DNA of 64,000 nt from Toxonevra muliebris (Eukaryota; Arthropoda; Insecta; Diptera; Pallopteridae), in contig OY829326.1 in NCBI GenBank assembly GCA_963691655.1, forward strand, positions 11,892,878-11,956,877. Reading direction: 5' to 3'. The stretch's first letter is position 1, and each line of letters begins with the position of its first letter. Of the stretch, positions 11,178 to 22,600 are shown piece by piece. Under the pieces are notes generated by a model, which searched no databases, was not told the DNA's origin, and was given only the letters and a program-made list of their open reading frames with translations. A program made the translations under genes and the position numbers.

Positions 11178-11439
11178 TAAAATAACGAAAAAGAATTGAA
11201 ATAAGAAATCTGTCTCTATATGGAAAAAATATGGGGAATGTGTTCGGCTCACTCGAAATCAGTTTTTTTAAATTTATTTAAAATAAAAAACTTTGTTTAC
11301 AAAATTGAGTTCCATTGCCATGGGACGGAGCCTTCTGACGTTTTGAAATAATTGGCCAAATAATTCCTTAAACTATATGCTGAAGATTGAGGAGTTATTT
11401 GAAGTTTTTGAAGTGTTAAGGCTAAGTTTGATACTGGAG

Positions 11440-12139
11440 CACTTTTTTTTTTTCAAATGCCTGTGGGTTGTACTGAACATCTTCTCTTTTGTGAACATAG
11501 TTATGCAATATGAAAACTGACTTCAAGATATTGTTCCCAATACACATTCGACTCAACTTCTACCACGACTTAATCCTTAATTAAATATTCGCTTTAGATC
11601 ATCCAAAGAACGTTGTGGGTACGGTCTCAATAAGTAGCGTAATAATGGAAATGCTTCATCACCCACAAAATAGTAAGGAAGCCCATTTCTGCTTTCGTCA
11701 TTTGCTAATCTTGCAGGCGGTGGTATATCAAGACTACCATTTTCTATCCAATGTTTGATTGCTGAAGCACGGAAAATACCACCGTCACTATTTCTGCCAG
11801 CATAACTCGTTTCAATTAAAATGAATTGCACATCAGCGTCACAGCATGCCATTAATACAATAGAATGGTAGGATTTGTAATTGCTAGAGCCTGAGTTAGA
11901 AATTTTCTATACGTATATGTTTGCCGTCGATAGCACCAATACAGCTGGGTAGATTCCATAAAAAGTAGAAACGTTCTGCAATTTTTTTCCATTGATCCAT
12001 GTTTGTAATTGGCATGTATTCTTCTTTTAATGCATCCCATATAATAATAGTAGTTTCTGCTACAATTTGTGAGACTGTGTTATCACCTCTAGCAAAATAT
12101 AACGCTATGCTGACAAACGTGTCTCCAGTCGCTAAATAC
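11440..12139 (-). pseudogene. PIF/Harbinger transposase, 3' exon, internally deleted
   Basis: Read on -, an acceptor (TATTTTTTCAG, ending at 12140) precedes an exon. It runs through YLATGDTFVSIALYFARGDN, the SCIGAIDGKHIRI block with a catalytic Asp, the YAGRNSDGGIF block, and VGDEAFPLLRYLLRPYP. These are the ordered DDE_Tnp_4 motifs of PIF/Harbinger transposases. A frameshift near 11852-11860 splits the reading. After KRIFN a stop at 11577-11579 follows, and the usual RLSRARR...NAFG segment with the third catalytic residue is missing. Reading resumes with ILKSVFILHNYVHKRED (about 11470-11530), the normal C-terminal helix, so an internal deletion removed the part between. All upstream exon(s) are absent. 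Inactive. Confidence 0.82.
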
Positions 12140-12181
12140 CTGAAAAAATAAGTAATTATATTTTTATTTTTTTTATTTCAG
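12140..12181. promoter_or_regulatory. 42 bp junction with two facing splice acceptors
   Basis: On - the sequence reads TTACTTATTTTTTCAG into the transposase exon. On + it reads TATTTTTTTTATTTCAG into the MADF/BESS exon at 12182. Both are textbook polypyrimidine-AG acceptors, but there is no room between them for the donors and 5' exons they need. Most likely a deletion removed the central divergent promoter and the first exons of both genes. Confidence 0.65.
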
Positions 12182-12907
12182 GGAGGGGAAAAATCTGCGC
12201 GCTCCTCGCCAAGAGGATCGGCGGCCAAAGTCAAAAAGCCTTACTATTTGCAAGATTATATGCAGTCTACTTTGCTATTTATAAACACAATAAACACAGT
12301 TACTTCCGGAAATTTACCGAACCTACAACAGGTGCAGGTGCCTGATGACTATGAAGAATGCGAAGAAGACCCATTATGTACGAATTTTCACACTTATTCA
12401 CTACTACCACTGTCTCCTCAGACATGTTCACTACCACCACCGTCTCCTCAAAAATGTTCATTACCACTTCCATCTCCTCCAATATGCTCAGTACCGTTTT
12501 CCTCTCCCCCTTCATTCCCATCACCACTCCTATCTCTCCAACAGCACCAAATTCAAAAAAACGCTTCCTTACGATCGAAGAAAAACGATGTGGACGAGAG
12601 TTTTGTGGCTTATTTAAAAGCCAAAAAGTCTAAAGTTGAAAGCAATTCCGACGTACAAGATTAAAAAAAAATGTTTTTAATGAGTTTATTGGGAGATATC
12701 AATACCATGACTGATAAACAAATAAGAACATTCAAACGCTGCGTCCTCGACTTAATTGACGATATTCTTCAAGAACCTGCAAGATCTTCAGAAACTCCCG
12801 TTCCCGGGACGCAAAGCAGCAACACAAACTCTTTTCAAAATGTGACATACTACGAAACAGTGGAAGCGGTGCTTGACAACGAAAATAATTTTAATAAATT
12901 TAGTTGA
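12182..12907 (+). pseudogene. Harbinger accessory protein (MADF/BESS type), 3' exon with one stop
   Basis: The frame is open from the acceptor at 12181. Its start holds the end of a MADF-like DNA-binding domain (KKPYYLQDYMQSTLLFI, about 12233-12283). A Pro/Ser-rich linker follows, made of about four copies of a 30 bp repeat (roughly 12400-12520, PSPQ-C-S-L-P pattern). The next part is SFVAYLKAKKSKVE and then a BESS-like motif (FLMSLLGDINTMTDKQIRTF, about 12674-12733). The frame is the same throughout and is broken only by TAA at 12662-12664. Harbinger elements use a separate Myb/SANT- or MADF-like protein that brings transposase to DNA and nucleus, and this opposite-strand gene fits that role. 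The reading ends at TGA 12905-12907. The 5' exon is missing. Confidence 0.72.
12400..12520 (+). repeat. 30 bp coding minisatellite in the MADF/BESS linker
   Basis: About four imperfect units each carry CCACC...TCTCCTC...TGTTCA. They encode the repeated Leu-Pro-x-Pro-Ser-Pro-x-x-Cys-Ser pattern. Unit length divisible by three keeps the frame, consistent with expansion while the gene was still under selection. Confidence 0.6.
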
Positions 12908-13253
12908 TTTGTTTATTGTCTAATGTTTTTTTTTTGAATAAATAATAAACTATAAATATACTGACAGATTCTCGCATGTGGGTACATTTACTAAATTGAC
13001 GTACGAATTTTTGGACATTCTGTAGAATGCCAAAAATTTTGCATCAGTTTGCTGCAGCTCTTTTGCAGCAACAAAAATTCTGCAGCTGATGTTTCGTTTA
13101 ATGTAGGGGTGCACCCAAAATTTCGCTATCCATTTTCCCAACGCAAAAAACAAATTGCAAAGTAAAAGAAATCTAGTAACTTGAAGTAGCGTTGTGTGCG
13201 AGGTTTGGTCAGTAACTAGTTTATGACTCTAGTTACTAAAGCCTTGTGTGCGG
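12908..13253. other. 3' flank of the Harbinger remnant, with inverted motif
   Basis: Contains AGTAACTAG (13211-13219) facing CTAGTTACT (13229-13237) and two copies of TTGTGTGCG (about 13191 and 13244). This could be the right terminus of the element, but I find no left partner, so the ends stay undefined. Confidence 0.35.
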
Positions 13254-13363
13254 AAGTGACAAATTAATATTTTAATTTTATTTCAACCATAGAATATATA
13301 GTATATTAATTTCAAATGCAGCTGCTCGTTTAACGCGCGCACAAGAGATACAAATATTTCGAC
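13254..13363 (+). repeat. direct repeat, right copy, flanking the Harbinger remnant
   Basis: 110 bp in the same orientation as 11065-11177. Both copies end at ATACAAATATTTCGAC and then diverge completely. Confidence 0.85.
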
Positions 13364-14836
13364 AGTGGACCTGTTTAAAAATATTTTGTTGAACAATTTT
13401 CAGCGCAAATTCCTATATGAAAGATTCAAGATGTTATATAAAAAAGCTTAATCTTATTTGGTCAATAACGACTTTAAAAGAACTTTTCTACATTATTCAA
13501 TCTATGAAATGATAATTTAAAGAATTTAAAGGATTTTACTCTCCTAGTAATCTTGTTTCAAGGAATATCTGTAATTTGTAAAATTCCAGATAATACAGGT
13601 CTTTAGTTACTTACGTTATTTAAGTTACTTTAATTTAGTTTAGTATAATCGTGTTTCGACTGGGACATTTGTTTACATAATGACAACGTAGTTTGTTTAA
13701 TATATAATTTATTATAAATAATATGTTTCCATTACATTCAATAATTCACGTATTTGCGCATAGATAACAGTTTATGTAATGCTCACTTTTGTACATATTT
13801 AAACTATTATAAATAAATAATATTTCAACTTCAGTTATTTCTAACTATTTTATTGAATTATCTTCTTCAAATATTTTAATTAATATTGGATAAAACAAAT
13901 ATATAATTCTATGAAATCATTTCCGATTTACTGAATAATTACGACTTACTTAAGTAATGGAATTTAAATGAAGTTAACATTTTTTTGGTGAATTTGAATG
14001 TATTGATTTTCGAAAAGATATTTTTGATTACCACTTTAACTACCATTAAATTTTAATATTGAATGTAATTGAATATTTTGGCATTCTCGCACATAGTCAA
14101 GCATGCAATACAAACATATTAGGTTTCAAGCAATTACAATTATTGAATTTGTGTGTAGGTGTAAATTTGCAAATTTGCAAATTTACACTTTGACATTTAT
14201 AATTTCCGTATAACATAATAATAATAAAAATATCCGAAAATTAAGTTGTGACCACAAGCAAGACAAAAAGAATCTTAAATCTGGATAAATGTTGAAATGT
14301 TTTGCTGTGGTTGGGATTCCATTTGTGAATTACATTAACATGAAAGCATATACATATATGTATTAGAAGTAGTTTCTTTTGCGATAGAGCAATATCTTTA
14401 CATATACTCGTATATATGTATTTTCTCTACTTTCATATCTTGCTATTTGTATGGTTTTGCTAGTAGCATAATTAATTTATCTTTTCATTCTTTTGCCATT
14501 TGTTGTTTTAATCCAAGTTTGTGATTTAGTTTTGTATGCTACTTTGTACATATACAGTTATATATATATATATATAGTTGCAATTGGATTTTGTATATTC
14601 TTTCGTATTGAATTACACAAGTGTAACATTTTGACTTAGATTTCCATTTATTTTAGTATCTCATAGTACATTTGAATGCTAGCTTAAATAGTGCCAGCTG
14701 TGATTATTTTTCTTTTATGCTCTCATAGGAAATCAAATTTAAATAGTAAAATAATTTAATTTGTATATGAAAATAAATTCTAATGAATTTTTAGCTATGG
14801 AATCGCACGACGTAATGAGTAATTGATATACTTGTA
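13364..14836. other. AT-rich non-coding DNA with (TA)n
   Basis: Holds the 30 bp palindrome at 14159-14188 and a (TA)n run at about 14558-14576. No exon or transposon terminus recognised. Confidence 0.4.
14159..14188. repeat. perfect 30 bp palindrome
   Basis: Structure GTGT-AAATTT-GC-AAATTT-GC-AAATTT-ACAC. It equals its own reverse complement over all 30 bases and also contains three AAATTT units at 8 bp spacing. It has no spacer, so it could form a cruciform or bind a dimeric protein, but no function is implied by the sequence alone. Confidence 0.9.
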
Positions 14837-15322
14837 TATCGCTGCCTTTATTTGCTAAGGCCCTAACATAATAAAAAATTCAGTGAAGATATTTGGAATC
14901 AAATCCGTAATTCTGGGTTATGATTTCAAATATTAGTAGCTTATATAGGATATTGAAAGATTAAGAACTTTCACTAAGATCACTGATGAGGAATTGTGGC
15001 GGATTCCGAAACGGCCGTCTGATTTGCCCGTTTCTGTATACATTGTTGTTGTGATGACTACATTTGTTCTTTAACCTGTTTATATATAACTTCTAATAAC
15101 GAAATTGACATGAACTTAAGTCATGACTATGAAAAATTAACATCTAGATTTAATTTTCATAGTCTCTTAAAAACTAAAAAAAAATCATTTACCTGCACCG
15201 AAAATTTACGATCTTTTCTTTCAGTTTAAATTAAAAATTCTCGAAGCAGTACTCAAAATGTTTTTTGCTAAAATCTGAAAATTAAAATTTTGTTGAGGCC
15301 TTAGCAAATTAAGGCAGTGATA
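14837..15322. mobile_element. 486 bp MITE with 26 bp termini
   Basis: Left end TATCGCTGCCTTTATTTG, right end on the other strand TATCACTGCCTTAATTTG. Both continue with CTAAGGCC (24 of 26 identical). The interior contains a GC-richer patch near 14990-15040 but no ORF. Target duplication is unclear, so no superfamily is given. Confidence 0.7.
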
Positions 15323-18300
15323 TGTATCTTTGAATATTTTTCTAGTATGTGATACTTAAGACAATATGTTTTTCAGCTGTCTTAATTATGCTCAAATTAG
15401 TTTTATATTAATCTCAAAAAATACTCCCGAGTATATGTAAGAATTTACTGAGTACTGTGAGGTTAAACTACTAGAAAAATTAACTATTGATCAGATAAAG
15501 TATGTTTAGAACCTCAAAAAGATCGTAAACTAAGGGATATTGCTTATTATTTTCCCTTTTCGGTAAGTTCCTTTGTATATATGTGGGAAGGTTACAACGG
15601 ACGACAAGAAGTGGACAGAACTACTAACGAATGCGTCTCTGCATGGACAAAGACTGGACGATGAACTACAGATGAATGCATCCCTGCATAGACAAAACTG
15701 GACGAAGACGATGGACGAACTTTTAAAATAACGGACGAAGAGAGAGTTGATCGCGAGACGCCGAGGAAAAAAGCGAATCAATCGACTGAAGACAATTTAA
15801 ATTAAAATAATCGTTTATGTACAATCCTGAATAAGTTTAAAATGAAATAATTACTTTTATATGACTTAAATATATTATTATAATAAAACTGTTTGAAATT
15901 AACTTGAAGTGGAGTAGTTTTGTGGTGAAGAAAAGAGCAAATCCCACATATATGGTATTTTGCAATAGAGTACATGAAATGGCATCGGCAACATTTTACA
16001 TGGAACAGAAAAATGTAAAAGAAATTATAATGAAAATAAAATGAAATATAATGTATTAAATGCCACCAAAGCAAGCGTAGGTTTATGTTTACAATAAAAA
16101 TAATAGAAAGGCAAACAATCGAGGATGTACATTTTTAGGTCATGTACAGCATGTCGTATGAGTGATTCCAATAAATATGGTGTTAAAAGTTCATAATAGG
16201 AAGTACGTCAAATAGAAAATATAAATATTGGTTTTCATTTTTTACAAAACGTATATGCTATGCTTAGAAAACATACAAAAAAAGATTTATTTAAACATTC
16301 ATGAAAACAAGCCACTGAAGTGTAACAATAATTATAATATATCAACAAAAGCTTGAATTAATATAAAAATATCTTTTTCAAAGTGACAATTAAATTTTAA
16401 ATTACCACTATAATATAATCATAATAAATCATAAATGTTAATAAATAGTTCAATAAAAGTTAGTGAAATGTAAATAAAGTATCACGAAAATCCGAAATAC
16501 ATATGTAAAAATATGTAAATAAAAATATTCCATTAATATATAAAAAAGTTGTACGCACATATACCTACTTTTTATACTATTTAAAATTTTGAATAAAAAT
16601 ATAATAATGAAAAAAGCGGGCGAGTGATCCATATATAAATACAATTTTTTTTTTTTTTTCAAAAACCCACAATTGACACATTTAGTCTTATTTTTATATA
16701 GTTTTTTTCACATAAAAAATGTATTCATGAAACATAAAAGTATCAACGATGAAATGTCAATTAAATGTTAATTAAACACATGGAGAATGCGTTATATTCA
16801 TTTACTTTTTTTAGTTATTAACAAAATAATATATAAAATAATAATAAAAAACACTAAAAGCTTGAAATAAAATATGTTAGAGAGGCAATTTCTGAAAAAT
16901 TAAAATGAATAAGATATACAAAAAGAATAATGGAGTCAAATTAACGTATTAGTGATATAAACAAAAGTTACAGAATGAGATATACTAAAAAAATCTTTTA
17001 CATACATCTACAAATGTGTAGGGTCATTGCAAATTGAAACAAATTTAAATTATTTTTTCAAGAAATATTCGGCAACCATTTTTTTATTATGAATTTTCAA
17101 TGGTTTCCACAAAGCTAGAAACCTTTTTTCTGGGTAGTGCTAATGCTGCCATTGCTTTCGTTGACATTAAACAATCATTTTGAGTTTTCTTACAACTTGC
17201 CATTTGATATCATTTTCAACCAACCAAAAAAGAAAAACAAAAGATAATTAATTAAATTACATAGAAATATTACTTAATCTTTTCTTTGTTTCGTTTTAAA
17301 TATAGAAATAAAAGTCTTTAAGCTAAAAATTTAAATATAAATATTTTGCCTCACTGTTTCTATTTCCATCTCAATTTTAGTGTTTTGTGCGCTTTTTATT
17401 ATTGCTTTGGTCCTTCTTTGTATCAAGTGTCATTGTTGTATTGAAGTGTCATGCATGCTATTTTTTTATTATTCAATCTTTTTTTCTTACTTACTATGTA
17501 GAAAAAAAACTGTGTGTCCTTCCCCTCAGTTTATTTCTTATTTGCATTTCTGAGAAGCTGAGAAAAAAAATTTTCTTTTACTATCGCTTATGGTATTTTT
17601 CACAATACATTTTACTTTAAAGTTGTAACCTTTTGGGTAGAAAGGTCACGTTTTATTTTATATTTTTATAATTTTTTTCATACCAGTATTTAAAGGTTAA
17701 TTTTCCATTGAAAAAGAAGTAAATACTTTTTGGTAGCACTGAATTTGAACGATGACGTGAAGAAAAATCTTTCTAAAGTGCTGCTTAACTTTTTAATTAA
17801 ATTGACAAAAATATCAAAAATGCTTAAAAGTGTGTAAGAAAGGGTTATGTTCCTAAGTGACAATGACATGGAAATAATGCAATCATAAGGCTTTTGGAGC
17901 ACGTAGAGACTTGGTTACTTCCTACATATTTACCACTTCCATATTGACATTTTTATTAATTATGTTAAGTTTATTGATTAAAAATTTGGGCAAAATATTT
18001 GTATTTTCAATAAGTATGTAAATATATTTGCTGTTAAAATGATTTAACGTAATTCATTTCATGGAAATTATCAACATGAAATAATATTCAATCATGCAAA
18101 ATTTCATATATTTCATGCCTAGCTAAACAATGAACATTTCACAAGTGCTGGAAAATGTGCGTCGCATATCTTTGGGAGGAAATACACAAATTTCTCAGTT
18201 GAAGCTGCAATTTGTGAGTTTGCAATTAAAATTAATTACGTTGACATGATGTGCCTGCATGTCAATGCCACACGAGAGTATATTGTGACGACAAAAAGGA

Positions 18301-18815
18301 TTTCTCGTTTTATTTACATTTGTGTTTAAACAAATATTTATATTTTTTGATATTATATTTTGAGGTCACGAAAGCTTTTTTTTTTGCATATTATTTGCTT
18401 TAGAATTTTGTATGATGTTTTTTTTTGATAAATTTAAAATTTGAATGGTTACTGGTTGGATAAATTTAAAATCTTATTTTCATTTGAGTGTTGACAAAAT
18501 TTTTATTTTTTTTATTTGGAGGGGAATTTTAATAACACATACTTTCTCAACTTATTCATCCTTTCTATTAAGCAAAGATATTGCCCGTCTTACTTTAAAA
18601 GATTTGGCTGTTATTCAATTGATGTGAGCACCCGACACAAAAGTATTACATTACCATATCAAATATTGTATGGAAAGTGAATACTATCTTTCCATTCTTT
18701 ATTCCCCAATAAAGTTAAAATTTTATTATTTTGAAAGAAAAACTTACCTATGGGTAAATCCCAGAAAAGTGAAACCAAAAGTAAAAATAAAAATATCAAA
18801 ATAAAAGGTTAAAAA
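15323..18815. other. very AT-rich non-coding DNA
   Basis: A 45 bp tandem duplication lies at 15629-15706. The rest is poly-A/T-rich (for example T runs near 16647-16660 and 18380). Frames such as - 15530-15781, - 15802-16074 and + 17387-17620 are Phe/Leu/Tyr-rich by-products of AT richness. No gene or element end recognised. Confidence 0.4.
15629..15706 (+). repeat. two-copy tandem repeat, period 45 bp
   Basis: GAATGCGTCTCTGCATGG (15629) recurs as GAATGCATCCCTGCATAG (15674). Both are followed by ACAAA...CTGGACGA. The patch is richer in GC than its surroundings. Confidence 0.65.
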
Positions 18816-18819
18816 TATC

Positions 18820-19797
18820 GAGCCATGATCGCGAAATTATCGTAAGCGCCATTTTTTCGAAAGTTATTTTTTGATCGCAAATAAAACTTGAGCACCAGGC
18901 GCACCTATCTACAAAATTTTAAATGTCAGAAGTGTATAATAGACAAGAAAATGAATGTTTACATGTACGCGTGATTGCAGAATTATCGTAAGTGACACTT
19001 TGAACACAACCAGCTTTATCATGTGAAGCTTTAACAGTTTTCTTGAGCTAAAAAAATAACTGTTAATAGTTTTTAAAACTATCTATCTATTTAATAAAAA
19101 ATTTTGCAAAAATTGTTAATTTTCGAAGAAAAAAGAAGTCAGGTGAATCATGGCGCAAAGGTATGATAACTTTAAATATTTATTAAATTGTTGCCAAAAA
19201 TACAATATTTTATAGGAAAATCAACCAAAAAACGACAAATGCAATTTGTGTGAAAAGTTTAAGCACACGGACAGAGAAGAAGAAGATCAGATTAGGAAGA
19301 AATGACTTTTGCAAAAATCATATTTTGGACAAAGGAAATTCAAAACAGCTTTTTTGATTGATCAATCAAAAAGCAAAGAAAAAAACTCGAAATTTTGAAT
19401 TTTAATAAATAGTTTTTGAATAAGAACTCTAATTTCAATTACCTCCCTATTAAGAGCATTTCTTTGTGACTGCCTTAGACACATTTTAATAGATATTTCA
19501 ATGTTTAGCCATTCAAATAAAAAGTACGAAGATTCGACTGCGAACGAGACAAGTTGCAAAAATTAAAAAGAAAATATTATTTATCGTAAGCGCCTCAATA
19601 TTTCATGCTTCACACCAATTTCATGATAGCGAAAAAAAACAATATTTTTTTTTCATCGTATAAATAATAGATATAAATAAATTATCTTTGTATACAGCAT
19701 TACGGTATTTTTTAAACCTTTTAAAAGAAGAACACAAAAAAGCGTCTCCTGAAAAATTATGAATTTGTCGCTTACGATAAATATGCGATCATGGCTC
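18820..19797. mobile_element. 978 bp DNA transposon remnant with repeated subterminal motif
   Basis: Ends match for 31 bp with four differences, starting with the perfect 13-mer GAGCCATGATCGC. The motif ATCGTAAG(C/T)G(C/A)C appears at about 18839, 18986, 19583 and, reversed, 19768. This spacing at both ends looks like transposase-binding sites. A short exon-like stretch with a Cys-x2-Cys motif is inside (19216-19305). No target duplication is evident. Most of a coding region seems deleted; the family is not recognised. Confidence 0.7.
19216..19305 (+). pseudogene. exon fragment with K-C-x2-C motif inside the 978 bp element
   Basis: After an acceptor-like ATATTTTATAG (ending at 19215) a 29-codon frame reads NQPKNDKCNLCEKFKHTDRE and continues charged to a TGA at 19303-19305. 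The PKxDxCxxC pattern occurs near the middle of several eukaryotic DDE transposases as a zinc-binding knuckle, which suits its position inside a terminal-repeat element. It is short, so chance is not excluded. Confidence 0.42.
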
Positions 19798-21147
19798 ATG
19801 GGAGAGGCCTTTCTGTTATATTGTGATATCCTTCGAATTATAGTTTACCTATGACTAGCAAGTTTATTAGAAATTTTTAAAACACGACGGCTGTTTTTAT
19901 TAGGGCTTCACAGCGACGCAATATGCGCTATGCATCTTAGCCACATTCTTACTCTAAGCCACAAAACCTGAATGTATCGACCGGAATTAAAATGCACATA
20001 AAAAAAAACACTATAGCAACGTGCAAGCGCAATCACTATCGATTTTTATACTTTAACAGCTGCTTTCTGGAAAACCCTTTTCGTAGACCTAGGCTTTTGT
20101 TTCAGATTGAGTTTGATAATTTATTCCAATGGTTGATGGGGATATATTACCTCCAGTTTCGTTTTAGTATTGTACCACTTTGGACTTTGACAAACAATTT
20201 TATTATGGCTGTGATATGCCACAAAATAGACTTAGCAACGGATATGAGCTGAGTTATTTTCTTGTAAGCTGATCTGTATTTATTACCTTTGGAGCCACTC
20301 AGCATTGAATAGACAAAAATTCAAAATAAGATTGAAGGTAACTCCAATTTGGGACGACTAATGCTCTTCTTTTTCCATACCATAGTCAATGTCTTAATGG
20401 TAAAGTTTTTTTTATTTAAATTAGCTAGAGCAGCTAGAGATTGCACAGATGATCAGGATATTGTACTCATATTTTATTTTGCTTTAAAAAGGATATAGAG
20501 ATTTTGAACCAAAATATGTGATTCAAGTTATTTGAAAGTAAAAAAATGCATTGATTTCTTCTAATGAATATTTTTTTAATAATATGGCACTAATATGAAA
20601 TATGGTTAGACTAAAGGCAATCTGAGCACTCACGGTCTATTGATACATTCTGATGCTCCTGTATGTTTTTCTTTGAACAATTTTACTTTCTTGTATCTCT
20701 TTTGAACCACCCAGTGCTCTAGTTGATGAATTTTAAGATTAGCGCATTAATGGAGATGGTTATAAATGGTTTACTTTCTTCTTAATTTTTCCAGCTTCTA
20801 CTGTAATTAGGTATTACTACTCTAATTCTCGAGGCCATCAGTACAATGGCACAAAAATCTGGGAAATGTAAAAATCTTCTCTAATTTGATCCGTGGTTCA
20901 ATTCCATGTGGAGCCAAAAAAAAAATTATGTATAATAGTTCTCTAAACGGTCTTTATTTTATCGGCAATTTTTTGGAAAAGGGGGTTTAAATTCCCATTT
21001 TCAAGAGGAAGGGTAGAAAATGGAGGAAATGTGTACACAAAAATATGTTTACCTCTTTGTGCTTAACAACTTTGCTTCAGACATTAAATTTGTATCTGTT
21101 GAAATAAAGATATTTCTTTATAGTCCCTGAAGACCCCATTTTTCTGA
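19798..21147. other. non-coding DNA
   Basis: The + frame at 19992-20252 is Phe-rich and starts at an unconvincing ATG. A tRNA-like B box (GGTTCAATTCC at about 20894) is followed by A-rich sequence but lacks a convincing cloverleaf. Nothing else recognised. Confidence 0.4.
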
Positions 21148-21290
21148 TTTCAGGCCCATATTGTGGGAGAACTAGATGTGATGAAGAAAAATTGACTACG
21201 GAGTTAGGATCAGCGACCCCGAATTACAAAACCGTTGGAAAATCTTGAACATAAGACAAAAGTTGAAAATTTGTTGCACTGTGTAATCAA
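21148..21290. repeat. dispersed repeat module related to 28890-29170
   Basis: Shares the blocks TTCAGGCCCAT.TTGTGG.AGAACTA, GATCAGCGAC, AAAACCGTTGGAAAATCT and TTGCACTGTGTAATCA-like sequence, in the same order and orientation, with the Tc1-like deletion derivative at 28753-29495. Here I see no terminal inverted repeats around it. It may be a decayed copy or a module captured by more than one element. Confidence 0.6.
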
Positions 21291-22600
21291 ACAAATTTTG
21301 TAATATTAAGATTTACCACTTCAAAAATACTAAAATTAAATTTTTAAACCTCTAAATCTTGTAACTTTTATTAACTTAATATAAACATATATCTATTACA
21401 TTTAACATGAGAATACACTTGCATATGTAAGCACTTCTCCATAATTTCTGCACCTAATAGATGTTTTCTATTTCACTTGTAATTTAAGTGCAAATAATAC
21501 AAGTTTTATACTTTGGATTTTTCCTTAACACTGTATGAACGTGTTCGAAATGTCAAGTTGACACCTACACACATAAACATATGTTCACAAATGTGTGTAT
21601 TGCAATACAAATATCTGAGAAAGTGAGAAAGTTTATTCAGTTAAACTTTTAACTAAGTTCATATGCATGTGTGAGTGTATCTGTGTCAATATTGAACTTA
21701 GTTACTTACTTTCTTGATGTGTGGTACATTTGTAAACATTTAGCACCAACTCAAGACTAGTCAAAATGTCTACTACTCGGTATATGACCTTCATCACATG
21801 CTTTGCATTTGTTTTGTATTTGTTTAGTTTGATGATTTTCATATATTGCAGTTAGATTACTTTGTGCTCTTCGAGATTTTCTTTGAAAACTATTCTTTTT
21901 ACGGCATCCAATTCACTTAAAATGTAATAAAAATGTCAATTGTTGCACATTCACTTTGCATAGTAAAATATTTAATTTTCAACAATTGTTACCGCAGTAA
22001 CTACTATAACAACAGCACTGTTGCATGTCTGTCTGTTTGAATCGATTTATAAAATTATATTTGCATTGGAACGTGCTGAGATTTTATAAAATCAAATCAT
22101 AGCATCAAATGCAACAGACAGTGACTGGTCTGTCTGTCTGGCAAATTGTCCGACCTTTTAGTTTAACTATTTTCAGTGCATTGTGAGTGTGTGTGTATGT
22201 GCATATGTTGGAGTGCAGCATAAATAAAGTTTATGCCTGAGGTATGTTGTTTGTTGTTGCATAACACTTGAAAGTTTGATCTACATATATTTAGCTTATG
22301 CTAAATGCAACAAAATATTTGCATAATCTCGAGGAGTTATGCTGAATTTGTTAGCAAAATATGTTTACATTCAAATTTATGCTTAAAAATAATCGTTAGT
22401 TAAGTGTGTGATTGAGTTTAAGTTCTAAAGAAAATATGTATGACTTAGTAGAGCTAGTTAAGTGAAAGAAAAACAAAAATGTTGGTTAGTTAATGGTATT
22501 TCAGAAGGCAGAATGATAATGAATATTTGATGGATAATAAATGATTTCGATCAATTTCACAATAGTTTCGGTTTAATAATTTAAGTTTTTTCTTTCTTTT
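21291..22600. other. non-coding DNA
   Basis: CTGTCTGTCTG-type simple repeats near 22028 and 22130, a GTGTGTGTATGTG run near 22190. No gene recognised. Confidence 0.4.

Noticed and set aside
12950..13153. 67-codon - strand frame 3' of the MADF/BESS remnant
   Set aside because: No domain and no family resemblance; most likely the untranslated end of the transposon.
20832..20925. tRNA-like B box GGTTCAATTCC followed by an A run
   Set aside because: An A-box-like TCAGTACAATGG is about 50 bp upstream but stems do not pair and no target duplication is visible; too weak to call a SINE.
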